Source: Chamaea fasciata
Lineage: Eukaryota > Chordata > Aves > Passeriformes > Sylviidae
Assembly: GCA_029207755.1 (NCBI GenBank)
Contig: JARCOQ010000009.1
Location: 31,332,914-31,396,913 of the forward strand
Reading direction: 5' to 3'
Length of the DNA: 64,000 bases
The position numbers and the translations under genes are program-made. The notes under the pieces are model-generated. The model searched no databases, had not been told where the DNA came from, and saw nothing but the letters and a program-made list of their open reading frames with translations. Shown piece after piece: positions 23,356 through 36,479 of the stretch (its first letter is position 1; each line of letters begins with the position of its first letter).

Positions 23356-24143
23356 AGGAAAGTGTGGAGAAGAAGGCAGTGCTTGATTGCAAAAGTCACA
23401 AAAAAAGCTACTTAGAAAAAGCTTTTCAAACTGGAAAATAAAGTTCTTCCAAGCAGGACGTAGTGCCAAGTATTCCTGGTTTTCCTATGTTTCTATTGGG
23501 ATGCCTGCAGACACAGTCAGGAGCTGCACTTTTGACAATAAATCTGCCCCATCCTTTGTGCTTTAGTGGAATGGGGGAAAAAATAGCATAGAAGGGTGTC
23601 AGGCTGGTGTTTATACCAGTTGTGGCCACTGCAATCCATCTCTATGCTTGCTCCCAAAATCTCCTAATCCGGGATTCTGCTCCCAAACCCCGTATGTTCC
23701 CCACTTAGCCACTCTCTTGTCAGTTGTTTGGAATTCTGACTCCTTGACAGCAGTGTGATCAGAATTGTGCGTTACAAAGGGTCCTGTAGAGTTCCATGGA
23801 TAACAAAGGCCTTTTTTATGCCTTTTATTTCTGTGATAAAGCAATTGTCAAGAAAAGAAAGGATTTGTTCTCTCCCATGAATGAAGATGCTTCCCTGTTC
23901 TCACAGAAGGCGAAATATATAAGAAATTGTGCGTGTTCCTCAATCTGTTATAAAATCCAGCGTGCACTTCCTCTGTAGTGCTCTACTCCTCACCTCAAGG
24001 ATTCCTTTGGCCTCTGGGCAAAAATAGAAGGGATCTTACAGCCAGAGTGTTATAAGGTTGAATTATTGCTTAACAAGGCTTTTTTCCAAATTTAGTTGAA
24101 GATGGAAATTTTGGTCCGTGATAGTTTTTTCTGTTTGATGAAT
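23356..24143. other. Intron, nothing recognised
   Basis: No repeat or coding signal seen. Confidence 0.55.
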
Positions 24144-24598
24144 CCAGGGGAGGCACCAGGATGAGCAGAGGGATGGAGCAGCTCTGCTGGGAGGAAAGGC
24201 TGGGAGAGCTGGGAATGTTCAGCCTGGAAAAGCCTTGGGGTGACCCGGTTGTGGGCTTCCAGGGCCTGAAGAAGCTGACAGAAAACATGAACAGAGACAG
24301 TTTCTAATATCCAAGAGCCTGGAATGCCAGGACAAGAGGGAATGGCTTCCTGCTGCCAGAGGGCAGGGATGGATGGGATATTGGCAAGGAATTGTTCCCT
24401 CTGGGGGTGAGGAGGCCCTGACACAGGGTGCCCAGAGCAGCTGTGGCCACCCCTGGATCCCTGGCAGTGAGCAAGGCCAGGCTGGACAGGGCTTGGAGCA
24501 GCCTGGGATAATACCTGCCCATGGCAGGAGTAAAAGAAGATTAACTTTGAAGATGTTCCCTTCCAGCCCAGGCCATTCCATGATTCCAGGATTCTGTG
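24144..24598 (+). mobile_element. CR1 LINE 3' fragment
   Basis: Sense CR1: GGCACCAGGATGAGCAGAGG, GGATGGAGCAGCTCTGCTGG, GGGATATTGGCAAGGAATTG, CAAGGCCAGGCTGGACAGGG, ending GGCCATTCCATGATTCCAGG plus ATTCTGTG. A small deletion removes part of the 'GTGGAAGGTGTCC' unit. Confidence 0.88.
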
Positions 24599-27245
24599 TT
24601 CAGTGGGGCTCTATCCCTACATTTCCCCCACACTTCCCTTTTCATTCCCTTTTCCAGAGCCTTAGGTTACAGTGTCTGCACCTTTCCAACATGTGGGAAC
24701 AATTGGGAGACTGGAGCCAACCTCGGACTAAACACATTGGAGCACAAGTTTGGAAAATCAGTTTTAATGGCTCTGCCTTTGGGGTGCACCCAGAAAAGCC
24801 AGGTCTGCTGGCGGTGCTTATTTTTTTTTTTCTCCAGGGATGCTTTCCCCCAGGAAAACCAGCACAAGCAGATAAAGAGGATGGAAAAGCATTAGTAAAT
24901 TGTCCTTCTTTTGCTTCCTTTATAAGAAGAAAACAGCTGCGTGTGGTGCTCAGAAGTCATCAAGGAAATATTTTTTAAAATTATGCACAACCATGAGCAA
25001 TGTTTAGACAGGCTCTGATAGTTTTAATAATTCAGGGTTAGAACAGAGCAGTGCAGGCTCCTGCTGCTCCTCTCTGAATGGTTTGCAAACAGACCCCAGG
25101 ATGGCTCCAAATTAAGGTGAAAACATTCAAGTCATTTAATTCACACCTTCAGCAGCCACTGCTGATCACAGTGCTCCCAAAAAACTGCTCGATCTGATTC
25201 ATTATTTAGGAGTCCTTGTGTGTTTAAAGTGTAAATCAGACTTTTCTAAACACAGAGCAAATAAACCTCGTTGTTGATTGGCTTCAGAAATGGCTCCAAG
25301 AATTGGAAAGCAAACAGGATTTACAAAAACAGTTTTAAGTATTTATTGGAGACCCGACACAGCCCCGGACTGTGCCCATGACCTCCAAAAGGGTTTACCT
25401 GGATATGTGGGGTGTGAGGGAAATGTGATGGATCTTCACCTCTGCGGGTTTTCTGCAGAATTTCCCTGGCCAAGGCCATGCTCCACTCACAATCAGTCTT
25501 GTATTGAGAGATGAATCCCCCCCCCCCCATTCCTCAATCCCAGAGATGGATTTGAGGTTAATTCTGAAAGGTGGGTTCCTGTTTTGAGATGCAAACCCAG
25601 CAAAGCTTGGCATCTCCTCAGTGGCATGAAACAGTATTTCCAAAGATGTCGTTTTCCTAGAATCAGAGTGAAAATCAGGTATTTTTCCATTTCCTATTGA
25701 ATGGGAATAGAAATATGGCACCCTCAGAAAATGTGAATGAAACAAAACAAGGGCTCCAATTCACGGGGACCTTGTGCATAAAGGACCATCAAGGAAGAGG
25801 CACCAAAGGCCCTTTGTCTCACATCCATCTTTCAAAATCCTGGGCTTATCTGTAGGAAAAGAGCCAAGAAAGCCTCATTGCTCCAACTTTCTCTTTCTTC
25901 CTACGCCAAGTTTTGGGGTTTTGCAGGTTCTCCTATTTGGCAGGAGGATCCTACAAGCCTGTAGCCCTCCCCTGGTCATCTTGTCACAGAGCTCAGAAGT
26001 CATGGGCTCACCCAGGGGAATTTTTTGGGTCATATTTGGCATTTGAGGTGGTTGGAGGTGACACCACCACCAGTGTCAGCTCTGGCTGTTCCCTGTTTTT
26101 GGGGTATGTAGGCACCCAGAGCCCAGCCTTGTCTTCCCAACAACCACTAACACACTAAAGCAGGCAGATCTCTGATGAAAGCCAGTTTATGTTGCTACAC
26201 ATTTGTCAAACCTGACAGGGAATATTCCCAGGGACATAAAACCAGCACTATTGGAAAATTATCCATCAGGGATCTCAGAAGGGAATAGAAGGACTGCAAA
26301 CACCAGGGATATCACACACAGTCTGCAGTTGCCTCCAAAATAAATCGCTGCAGTGGGCACTGAGTTCACTCTAGTTTTCAGCAGCAGTATTTTTGGAAGC
26401 TGTGGTTTTTGACCTCTGGGTGTGAATTTCTGTCCCATTTAAGGACTGCTCATTGTAGATTTTGCAAGTGCTGGGAATTGCAGTTTCTGATTTAAATCTG
26501 CCCCATTTGGACTCAGTAGCACAGGTTGGAGCAATGGTTTCAGTGCATTCAACCCACGAATTTGAGGAAAAGTTTAGGAAAAGAAATCCCAAAGTTAGCA
26601 AAGGTGAACATACATTTAAAGGCAAGTGCTTGGGTTTTTGAGTTGAGCAGATTTGAGTTAGATGAACAAAAATAAACTGAATAAAATTGAGGTTGTTTTG
26701 GCTTGGGACATATTTAGCAGACAAAGAATAAATACTATTTTTATTAACATAGTGTCAATAAAATAAACCAGGTTTGAAAGAGAACTGAGATTGGGTTTGT
26801 GATAATATATTGAAATGTGAAGACTTGGATATCTCTGGGAGCGTGGCTCCTTTTAAGTGCAAATCATTCTGGTTGCAGGTACCAAACTCCATAATCAATG
26901 TACATAATCAGAGGATTTGTGTTCCCAGGAGCTCAGCCCTGCCTGGAAATATGCACAAGCTTTGTTAATATACTTTTTTTTTTCACCAAAGTACCAAAGT
27001 ACACTCTGGAGTTTTCATCAGGGCAAGGTGTAAGGAACTTACTCTCAGAAGTGGGAAAACTCTCAGGGTGAAAAGTGGTGGTAAAATTGGGTGCTGTGGC
27101 AAGAACCATCTCTTGCTTTGGGAATGTCATTCCATAAGGTGGAATTGTGTAAAGTTTCATGATCCCCAGCTTCTTTGTGCTCCAAGGGTTTCCTGTAATG
27201 GTTCTCTCACATCTCTGAGTGTTTCCCTTCCCAGTGTTTCATAAT
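24599..27245. other. Intron, nothing recognised
   Basis: Contains the poly-C run at 25517. No exon or named repeat seen. Confidence 0.55.
25517..25528. repeat. Poly-C run
   Basis: Twelve consecutive C. Confidence 0.95.
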
Positions 27246-27306
27246 ATATTGGTTGAAGGTTGGACTTGATGATCTCAGGGATCTTTTCCAACCTTAAAGA
27301 TTCCAT
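27246..27306 (+). mobile_element. CR1 LINE tail remnant
   Basis: GGTTGGACTTGATGATCTCA followed by CTTTTCCAACCTTAAAGATTCC is the last ~60 bp of a CR1 element. Confidence 0.65.
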
Positions 27307-27861
27307 GTGGATGGAAGTAAAACTTGCTGTGGTTTCTGCTCTGTCTCAAAATATCAGGACCATGGAATAAAGACCCATCAGTCCATCCAGATGGATCCAA
27401 GAAGAAAATGTTTTCCTCAGGAGGTTTTGTCTGGTACCTGAAGACATCCCGTGTTGAAGGTCCCCTCTTTTTAGAGTCTCATGGTTTCTCCTGGACTTCC
27501 ATGAAGAGTTGGATGTTTGGCTCTTATCCCAGTGCCTGAATCCAGTGCTAGCAACTCTGAGCCCTTTCCAGTGTCTGACCAGTTTGGGTGTTCATTTGCA
27601 TTGCTTTTAGGCGAGGACACAAACCTGGGTTTGCTCCTGGTTTTGCTGCACAGCAGCATTTTTCTTCTTCACCTGGACTTGAGTCATTCTGAAAGCATTT
27701 TCCCTCTGGCTTTGATGGAATGCAGGGATGACTCTTGGGATCATTCCCTGAGATCATTCCATAGGATCATTCAGGGATGAACGCTGGCTTTTTATTTCTC
27801 ACAAAGGAGATTGTCTAGGTACAGGAAAAATTCACAAGAAGCTTCCTGGTGCCAACATGCT

Positions 27862-28080
27862 TATAGAATCATGGAATCTCCTGATTTGGGAGATTCCCAC
27901 AAGGATCATCCAGTCCCACACTTGGCCCTGCCCAGGACACCCTGCCAATCCCACTTGGATCATTGTCCTGAAGCACTGGCAGCCTTGGTGCCATGCCCAT
28001 TCCATGGGGAGCCTGGGCAGTGCCCAGCACCCTCTGGGTGGTCAAGCTCCCATGACCAAAGGCTGTGGCACTGGAGGAAG
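27862..28080 (-). mobile_element. CR1 LINE fragment, 'CTCCTGGCCCTGC' subfamily
   Basis: The plus strand reads AGAATCATGGAATCTCCTGA, AAGGATCATCCAGTCCCACA, GGACACCCTGCCAATCCCAC, GGGAGCCTGGGCAGTGCCCA. It resembles the copy at 41683-41835, both being complements of one CR1 subfamily terminus. Confidence 0.7.
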
Positions 28081-29483
28081 TTTCTGTAATTCCCAAAACT
28101 CCCTCCCTGGAAAGCCTGACTCAGAGTGATTGTGTTCAGCCTGTTTATATAGAACCTTGTTATTGTTGCTGTGTCCTAAAAATTCTAAATCGCCCTCAAG
28201 AGCTGCTGTTGCCAAAGTCTTCTGGGTAGGGAGGCAAGAAACAAAGTGAAGGCTGGAATAGCCTGGAGAAGTTTTATCTCACCACTGGCTGTGGGATGTG
28301 CATTTTTATTATTTCTCTGCTGACTGGTACAAACGGGAATATTTTCTTCTTCAAATGTTCCCAGAAATTTTAGCCTGTGTATTTTTTTTTTCATTTTAAT
28401 TGAGAGCTTTTTCATTGTGTATGGTGTGCTTTATAAAGGAACGGTTTTCTTCATGGCCATTTTCTGTGTCTGGTATGAGAGTACGAACCTGGGAATGTTT
28501 TTTTGATCAAGAACCAGAAGGTTTTGTGCAGGTAATGGGCAATTTTATGTCAACCATATCAAGCTGTTTCTAGTCCCATTGGCTAAACTAAAAACCAAAA
28601 GAGAAACCTTTTTTCAGTGTTTTATTTCAGGGGATGTTTTACCCTTGTGGGGTTGCCAGGGATTCGACCAATCAATACCAATGCTGAGCATCTTCCAACT
28701 GATCAATTTTTATCCATTTAGTTTTTGTCATCTGTTGCACTTCGTTGTACCAAGAAGTCTGTAAGGCTTTATCACCAGCCTGCTGGGCAGATGAGCAGGG
28801 TTAATGTCACTGCCTTCTCAGCGTGTGAGCTTTTAAAACCTCTTGAAGAAGAGCCCGTGTGGTTTGCAAATGCATCAAACTTACTTTTTTTTTTCACCTG
28901 CAAAGCCAGTAAGAGCATGAACAAGGTGATTCTGGAGCCAATGAACTTGGGGAAGAGGGGGCTGGAATTCAATTTCAGATCCTGATCTGTCCTAAGCACC
29001 CAGGACACCAGGTTAGGTGGGTCTTTGGGCTGATCTTGGACAGGTGTTTGCATATGCAATAGATGCTTTTTATTTTAATTATGAAGCAATTTTTTCATCC
29101 TAAAAGCAATCCTGTGTAAATTATGTTTTACGGAGCTTGGATTTTGAGTAGCAGTTGATTGCAAACAGGTTTTGGAGAAAGGGATTGTATCCCTCAGAGT
29201 TAGAACACGTTCAAAAGAGTTTGGAAATGGTAAGGAAAATAGAAAATATTCCCAGAAGGAGAAGTTCTTGAAGACTGAAATGAAGAAAATGATCCCCTGG
29301 AGGGGGTACCTCAGTTCTCCCATCTCCAGCAGATTCATTTTGTTTTTCCACTTGGAATGCAGAGTATTGCTGGGCATCTAAAGAATTTGCAGGCCACAGC
29401 CCAATCCCATAAGTACATTCCTGGGTTGCAAAAGTAGATCAAAATGCAGGGAAAAGCCTTGTTTGATATTTAGAGACTTTTCA

Positions 29484-29526
29484 ATGACATTGGTCCTTTC
29501 CAACTCAAACCACTTCATGATTCAAT
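29484..29526 (+). mobile_element. Possible CR1 tail remnant
   Basis: GGTCCTTTCCAACTCAAACC then CTTCATGATTCA resembles the last 35-40 bp of CR1; no upstream part is visible. Confidence 0.4.
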
Positions 29527-30334
29527 AAGGTTTATTCCCAGACCAGTCATAATTCCCTCACACTTTAAAAAAGGGCTGTGCCAAAACATTCAACTAAAAT
29601 AATCCCAGGATGTGTCAAAATCATTCAGGAAGTGACTCCTCACTGAGCACTGCCAGGCTTCTGTCTTCAGCAGAGCTTAACTGGCAGATCGCACATTTCA
29701 TGGCTTTTTGCACCTGAGTCCGATGCCCTTCCCACAGAATGGGAACTTCACCTGAGATTTGGCTGTAAAATCAAAACTTTCCCTTTTATTTCAGCCTAAT
29801 GAAGATTTTCAGCTCCTGGATTCCTCTCAGGGAAATAGTCTGATGTAAAACAATTGTAAAAATACTTGCAGCACTTTATAGTTTTTCATTTTGCTGCCCT
29901 GTTTTGTAGCCATTTCTGAATAATTGCAACAAGCTCAGAAAAATTATGTTCCCTCTGACAACAAAACACTTTTCCTCTCTTGTCCAGCCTGTTGGGTTCT
30001 GGCTGGTTTTGTTGGTTTTTTAGCCACCACCTTCCTTGACTTTGATTCCTTGAAGCTTATCCTGTACTAATCCCTTGGAAATCTATAAGGTCATTCCACA
30101 ATGTGCCTTAGTCATCAGTCAGGCTTCAGGGCAGGTGGGAAAGCAACCAGATTGTGTGGTCTCCATGGAAGATGGAGAAAGCTGTTCTTAAAATCTGCTT
30201 ATGGTGACAGGCAATCAAAATTTCCCATCAGTATTTTTTTTTATTTTAATTAGCCAGGAAAAATATCCCAAATGATAGTCCTGAGTGTCCTTTCCAGTGG
30301 CTTGTGAACAAATGACACAAGGGCAGGCCCAGGG

Positions 30335-30420
30335 AAGGGGGCAAGGTGGGCATCAGGCACAGCTTGGACTCCGTGGGCTGGGAGGGCTTTTCCAGCCTCA
30401 TTGATTCTGGGATTTTGAGA
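30335..30420 (+). mobile_element. CR1 LINE short 3' end
   Basis: GGCAAGGTGGGCATCAGGCA, CAGCTTGGACTCCGTGGGCT and GCTTTTCCAGCCTCATTGAT match the end of the copy at 16763-17103. Confidence 0.65.
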
Positions 30421-32011
30421 TTGTTCGAGTTTTGCTTGTGCGAAAAACATTTCAAAGCAGATTTTGTGTAAACTCATTGCATCTGTGAGTTGCAAATATC
30501 ACTGGACTGGTTTGCCTTAGTGCTGGCATTTATGGAAAAACTAGTGATGCAGATACATCAGATTTATCATTAGGAGGTTCCCTCCGTGGCATTTTAGGCA
30601 GGATGTAAGGAAAACTTACAGATATCTAAGGGGGAAAGGAAAAGGCCTCTGAAATATCAGTGACTTCATAAACTAGGAAAAGAAGACTTTAAGGATGGCT
30701 GTTAGTAGGCTGATTTGCAAACTGCTGTCTCTCAGAGACAGTGTACAGGCACCTCATGAATATCTGAGGAAAATCCAGCCCATTTTTAAGAAGAAAAGAA
30801 TCCCTGGATGAAACCAAAATAAGCAAAAGTGCTTTGTGAAACCAAGGAGAGATCGAAGCAGAGCACAGTCCAATGCAATGCAGAATCAAAGCAGTGAGGT
30901 CAGTGAAGTCTTGGTGGTTGACTACGGGCTGTGAAATTCATCATCACAGATTTTAAGTTGCTTAGATATTTTTTAGAAGTGAATTTGGATTACCAAGCCT
31001 TCTTTGCGTCATCATTGAGGCGCACTAACTGGGGCAGTGCAGGAACTGGTGGATTTTATAGATCTGACAGGACTTGTTGAGTAGATATCAACACTTGGCA
31101 GTGTCACAGGGCTGGAAATGAGCTGGGTTTTCCAGGTGAAATCCTCTTTATGTTAAAAGCAGTGCCTGTCTCCCAAAAGGTGCCAGGCCAAGCTCCTGAA
31201 GCAGAGTAGAACTGTACAGATGTTACTGAACAGGAAATTGTGCCAAGGGCCATTAAATACCTGGGTTAAAACAATATTTCTCATGTGGCTAAAAGGTTGT
31301 TGCTCCTTGTACTTGAAATCAGTCTTTGGTGCAATGTTTATTTATTCCCAAATATTTGCAATTTTCTTCCTGTCATCTCTATTGTGTCAGAAAAAAAAAA
31401 AACATAGTTTCAAACTAAATGATTGAAAAGACTTTACTGTGGTGTTTTCCCCCGCAGGACTGCAAACCAGTTTGCTGGGGTTAAGATCAGTGATTATTTT
31501 GCTGTTTTAGCAAAAAAGTCTCAGCCCCTCTTGGGGCTGCTCCTCTTGGATGAATATTTTTATACAGTCACTGTTATAAAGTGAAGGTGTAAAGAAACTT
31601 CATGCTACACTTTGGAATAAATTGTTTGGGCCCTTAATAAGAGGAGGTTACATGATAAATATTTTAACCTAATTTAAATGTTCTGCAGCTACTGACATTC
31701 ACAGATTTTCTTCCTAACTGCTGGTGAACTTCCACAAAGATAATTCCTTTTAATATTTTGGTGTGAAACAAACTGGGGAGTGTTAATTTCGCAAGAAAAA
31801 ATGAAATTTCAGAGGAGTGGTTATAAATGCTGTGCATGCAAATCCGAGGCACCGGAGGGCAACACTCAGGGTGGTTTGTAATGCTTGACATTTGGTAAGT
31901 GAGCTGGGAGTGTTCTCCACAGGAAGTTGTGTTCACTGTGGGGGCAGTGAACTGGCTGCTAAAAGGGAGGCTTAACTGGCAGGATGGGACAAGATGGCCT
32001 CTTGTGAGAAT

Positions 32012-32512
32012 TCCCCACCTGGAATTCTGTGCACACGGATAGGAGGGACACAGAACTCTTGGAGCAGGTCCAGAGGGGGGCATGAAGATGCTGAGGGGAC
32101 TGGAGCACCTCCTCTCTGGAGCCAGGCTGGGAGAGCTGGGGCTGCTCTGCCTGGACAAGAGAAGGGCATGTGCAGACCTCACAGCTCCTTCCAGGGCCTG
32201 AAGGGATACAGGGGAACTGGAGAGGGACAAATCACCAGGAACTGGAGTGCCAGAACAATGGGGAATCGGTTCACATTGACAGGAGGAAAATTTAGGTTAC
32301 ATATATGGAAGGTGGTGACGCCCTGCCACTGGGTGTTTAGAGCAGCTGTGGCTGCCCCTGGATCCCTGGAAGTGTCCAAGGCCAGGTTGGACAGGGCTTG
32401 GAGCAGCCTGGGATAGTTAAAGGAGTCCTTGCCCATGGCATAGGGTGGAATTTTGGATCTTCAGGATCCCTTCCAACCCAAACCCTTCTGGGATCCTGTG
32501 ATTCCATGAAAA
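32012..32512 (+). mobile_element. CR1 LINE 3' fragment
   Basis: Sense CR1 of about 500 bp: CCCACCTGGAATTCTGTGCA, GGTCCAGAGGGGGGCATGA, CAGGCTGGGAGAGCTGGGGC, GGAAGTGTCCAAGGCCAGGT, ending TTCCAACCCAAACCCTTCTG and GATTCC. It lies about 560 bp upstream of the exon at 33077. Confidence 0.9.
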
Positions 32513-33076
32513 GACCCACATTGAGAGGTGGCTGCTCCTCTCAGTACCACCTTTGTTATGTGGCTGTACGCTTCACATCCTTGTGCTGCAATTCAGTTTC
32601 TGTTGCAGAGCAACTCCAGGTACAAACCCTCTCTTTTCCTGGAGAGCTTTATGTAACTGTGCTTTTTTCTCCCCATCATCACCTTGATGTGTCGCTCTCG
32701 CTGCAGAAAATTTATTCTGAGTTTGGTTGTTATTTCCGCGCTTTCATTTGTTCGAGGTGAGATTGGGAGATGATTGCTCAATGAAGAAAAAGCTCATCTT
32801 GTTAAGTAGATAGCTGGATGTGACAGGTCTCATTGTCAATTTAAATCATTGTGCATTGCAAGTGCTTCTTCTGGCATTGTCTGATACAGCTGCAGTGTCA
32901 GAGGCATTTTTTCATTACAGATAATAAGGTTCAGACCCTTTAAACATCACTCAAAACATAAAACACCACAAAGCCGAGGTAGAAAACAGCATTTTCAGCG
33001 TGGCAGTGCTTGCAAAAATACATAAGAATGTGGATTCCCTATAAATTCCTCCGTCGGCTGTTTAATGTCGTTGCAG
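32513..33076. other. Intron end before the first exon
   Basis: Unique sequence between the CR1 at 32012-32512 and the acceptor at 33076. No upstream EC1 exon is present. Confidence 0.7.
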
Positions 33077-33237
33077 GCACTATCCTGGTTGACAACATGC
33101 TAATCAAGGGGACAGCAGGAGGGCCTGACCCCACCATCGAGCTCTCCCTGAAGGACAACGTGGATTACTGGGTGATCCTGGACCCCATCAAGCAGACCTT
33201 GTACCTGAACAGCACTGGCCGGGTGCTGGACAGAGAT
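33077..33237 (+). CDS. PCDH15: PCDH15 coding exon (human exon 4 equivalent), EC1
   Basis: This 161-nt exon encodes (G)[18 protein letters not shown] through [11 protein letters not shown], the middle of the first extracellular cadherin repeat of protocadherin-15. The acceptor is TTGCAG at 33071-33076. The first two bases complete a glycine codon begun in the upstream exon, so the preceding intron is phase 1. The donor is a strong GAT|GTGAGT at 33238 (phase 0). The terminal LDRD is the LDRE-like calcium-binding motif of a cadherin repeat. The acceptor is not very pyrimidine-rich (TTTAATGTCGTTGCAG). The open frame upstream of 33077 is intron read-through and shows no cadherin similarity. The upstream exon that supplies the EC1 N-terminus was not found within the preceding 33 kb. 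Confidence 0.97.
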
Positions 33238-35954
33238 GTGAGTTTGGGGTTGGTTTTCTCCACTAAGGTGTTCATTTCTAAATAACCACACACAGAGATC
33301 CTGCTAGAAAATAATTCCTGCATTCCTCTTGTCCCCAGATGGATGTGAATAGAGTTAATCTGATCCTTTTTTTAGGATTTATTTGGAGCACACAGGAACT
33401 TGACCGTATGTGCAAATATTATTGTGGACAAACACAACTACACAGACCAAAAGACTTGATGTTAGGGTTTTATATCCAACCAAACTTGACTCGTTTGTCA
33501 AATTAAATTTTGATTATGGTTTGCTGACTGGAAGAAGTGCTGTTCAACCCGTGCCCTGTGACATTTATTAGCAGCCTGCTTTCCCTGTGTACACTGAATT
33601 ATGAGCTGTGAGAGGTGAAGGAGTCGTGACTGCCACAATTCACACACAAAGCTTGAGTTCCACTGAGAACATGCTGGCTCAGATTCTTTTTTTAATGCAG
33701 CCTAAAGCATATCTGCTGTGCTCGTTCCTGGTGGTGTTAAGGAAATATTGTCAGGTTAAGTTTGATTTTTATAAAAAGAAAGATGAAAAGCACAGAATAA
33801 ATAGGAGTGCTCTCATCTAGGCTAATTTCATTGAGGAGAAAGCACTCTAAAAATAAAGACATTTCCTCACTGTGTTGCAACCTTGTGACAGAACCTGAAA
33901 GTAAAATTGACTTCCACGTGCTTTAATCAATATAGCAAAAATGCTGTAAAACTCAGGAGTTCTCCTTGGAGTGCAGGGGAGTTTGTTTTGTATTAGCTTG
34001 ATTGATTAATTTGTCTTCTCCATGTGTTTTGAGATAAATTCATAAGTACCAAAAACAGCATGCAAATTTCTCCTCATTTCCATTTGCTGGTGAAAGGCAC
34101 TAATTGAATTCAGCTGTTCTTAATTTTGTTTTAATTCACAAACTGTTTTCCCATGCAAAGCACAAAGCGTGGCAGAGTGGTCATGGTGGCAGAAGACTTT
34201 CTGGGAAAGGGTTGGCACTTCCTCAAGTGCCAACCAGTGGCTACTGGAGCAGCTCTGGCCTCTCAGGTTTAATTTTAAGTCAGAGCAAAAAATCAGGGCC
34301 TGGAATGGAGGGCAAGGCTGGAGAACCACTCTAAGAAATGTGTGGTCCATTCTTATCACCCCATACCCATCCATTGGGAATTAGGAACCAAAATGCCTGT
34401 GTTGGATCAGTGCTAATTCTTCTTTTCAAGGCTATTTATTGACACCTTTTTGTCACCTTAATGTGAATCAAAGTTGATGCTTTACCCAAAGAACCTCATC
34501 AGATTGTTTGAGTTTCAATATTAGTCACAGTATAAACCAATCCCCATTGTTGTGAGTTCCCAGACACTTTACAGGGATGTTCTTTGCCAGAAGTAGACTC
34601 AAGTCCCTGGGAAAAAAGTGAAGTGTGTACATTTCTTAATTAAATACAGGTAATAATGTGTTTGCACTGGTATTTAAGGTATTGATTCCTCAGTTTTTAC
34701 TATGAACAGGAACACTTCTTACCTTTAACACTGTGTCAAGTCGTTCATCAGTGGCTGTTTAAGTTCAGTGGACTACGACATGAAAACCTGGGATTTAAAG
34801 TGGGTTGGATTTTGGGTGTGATGCCCCCTGTGCCTCTCTTGCATGGCATCAGGGAATTGCTGTCACTCATAACCCAAAGAAAAGGAGAGCAGCCCTCAAA
34901 GCCTCCAGGGACTGAGTAAAAATACGAAATGTGTATCATGGGCTTCATTAATATGGCTCTTTTGGGGACATGGGTTAGTGCTGGGTTAACAGCTAAACTC
35001 CATGGTCTTGGAGGTATTTTCCAACCTTATGGATTCTCCCAAAGGATATTTCCAGCCTTCAAATCCAGGGCTGTGCTACCCCAACACCACAGAACCATTC
35101 AGTGTGGGAGAGTCTCTTTTTGTTAACCTGTTTTTATCATCTTCCCACTTAAATCCACTTGAAACTTTGCAGTTCCAATGAAACTGGGAGTTTAAGTTGA
35201 ACTTTAGATTTAGATTCAGCTTTTTACTACAGAGCGAAAATTGGAGTCTCTGATTCACAAATGATAGCATTCCATATATTTGGGTATTCTTCCCGCTTTT
35301 CTCTCCCTGCTGGTTTAGTCAGCCTGATCCTGTCCTTTTTTTATTTCTTGCCTTCCCTGACAGAAAATCTTCCTAGAGTCCGTTGATCGTTACTAAGAAT
35401 GGCAGTGTGTTTTCCAAATAAAATCAGATGAAAAGAAAATTTCACACTTTACTTCCAAAACTTTAAGTGCTTAGGAAGAATGACCAGTGATAAATGAGAA
35501 CTGAAAGTGCAGGGAGCTGCCGAAAGATGCTGGGATGATTCATCTCTCGTTTCATAAACAATTTGTGCCATTGTTTATTTACATATTTTTCTAAATTTGG
35601 AATATCAAATATTTATAAAATATCTGTCATTTTTTGAAATGTTATAGTTATATTTTTCTTAGGGTTGGCTATTAAATTCAGATATGCTTAGTAGTGGCTG
35701 CAGCTTATTAAAGACAGCCTAAAAATTCTTGGATCTTACTCAAATGAGTAGTAAAAGCCATTCCAGCCTAAATTTCTTTGTCCATTCATCAATTTGGGAG
35801 TTTGAGAGCATTGCTGTGTTCACTGCAGTGAGAAAAAACAGAATTGTACACACTAAAAGTTGTTTCTAAATTATTTGCAAATGTAAGTGGTAGCAAATTT
35901 GATTTATTTCAGACTTGACCTTTCAATTCAAGACAAGAAAGAAACAAGAAAGAC
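33238..35954. other. Intron between the first two exons
   Basis: AT-rich unique sequence except for the CR1 tail at 34955-35040; the remaining part of this 3,242-bp intron is the CR1 at 35955-36408. Confidence 0.7.
34955..35040 (+). mobile_element. CR1 LINE tail remnant
   Basis: GGGGACATGGGTTAGTGCTG, CATGGTCTTGGAGGTATTTT and CCAACCTTATGGATTC form the last ~80 bp of the 'GTGGCACTTGGGGACATGG' CR1 type. Confidence 0.6.
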
Positions 35955-36408
35955 TTTGGGGTGTGTCCAGAGGAGACCGCAGAGATGCTCCAACAATTGG
36001 AGCCCCTCTGCCCTGGAGCCAGGCTGGGAGAGCCAGGGGAAAGAGAAGGCTCCAGGGAGAGCTCAGAGCCCCTGCCAGGACCTAAAGGGGCTCTAGAAGA
36101 GCTGGAGAGGGACTGGGGACAAGAGGTAGATGGACAGGACACAGGGAATGGCTTCCCAGTGCCAGAGGGCAGGGATGGATGGGATATTGGGAAGGAATTG
36201 TTCCCTGGGAGGGTGGGCAGGCCCTGGCACAGGGTGCCCAGAGCAGCTGTGGCTGCCCCTGGATCCCTGGAAGTGTCCAAGGCCAGGTTGGACTTTGGGG
36301 CTTGGAGCACCTGGGACAGTTGAAGAAGTCCCTGCCACGGCATGGGGTGGGAATGAGATGATCTTGGAGGTTCCCTCCCACCCAAGCCCTTCTGGGATCC
36401 AATGAATT
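35955..36408 (+). mobile_element. CR1 LINE 3' fragment ending about 70 bp before an exon
   Basis: Sense CR1: GTGTCCAGAGGAGACCGCAG, GGGATATTGGGAAGGAATTG, GGAAGTGTCCAAGGCCAGGT, ending CACCCAAGCCCTTCTGGGAT. The PCDH15 exon acceptor follows at 36479, leaving only 36409-36479 of non-CR1 intron for branch point and pyrimidine tract. Confidence 0.92.
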
Positions 36409-36479
36409 CCAATAACAATAAACCAAAGGCTCAGACAGGGTCTGAGGGTCTCTTGATCACAACTTCTCTCCCCCTGCAG

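Larger units (their letters stand above)
28081..32011. other. Intron, repeat-poor
   Basis: Only two short CR1 tails (29484 and 30335) are seen. The rest looks unique and AT-rich; conservation would be the way to find regulatory sites here. Confidence 0.55.

Noticed and set aside
24373..24978. Plus-strand open frame of 201 codons
   Set aside because: Its first half is CR1 3' UTR and the rest is intron without any family resemblance.
1..33076. Upstream PCDH15 exon encoding the EC1 N-terminus
   Set aside because: I looked for a short exon encoding something like ATIVAIDEESRN followed by a phase-1 donor. The nearest candidate by splice pattern (around 29170-29231) translates to unrelated sequence. 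It is probably outside the window.
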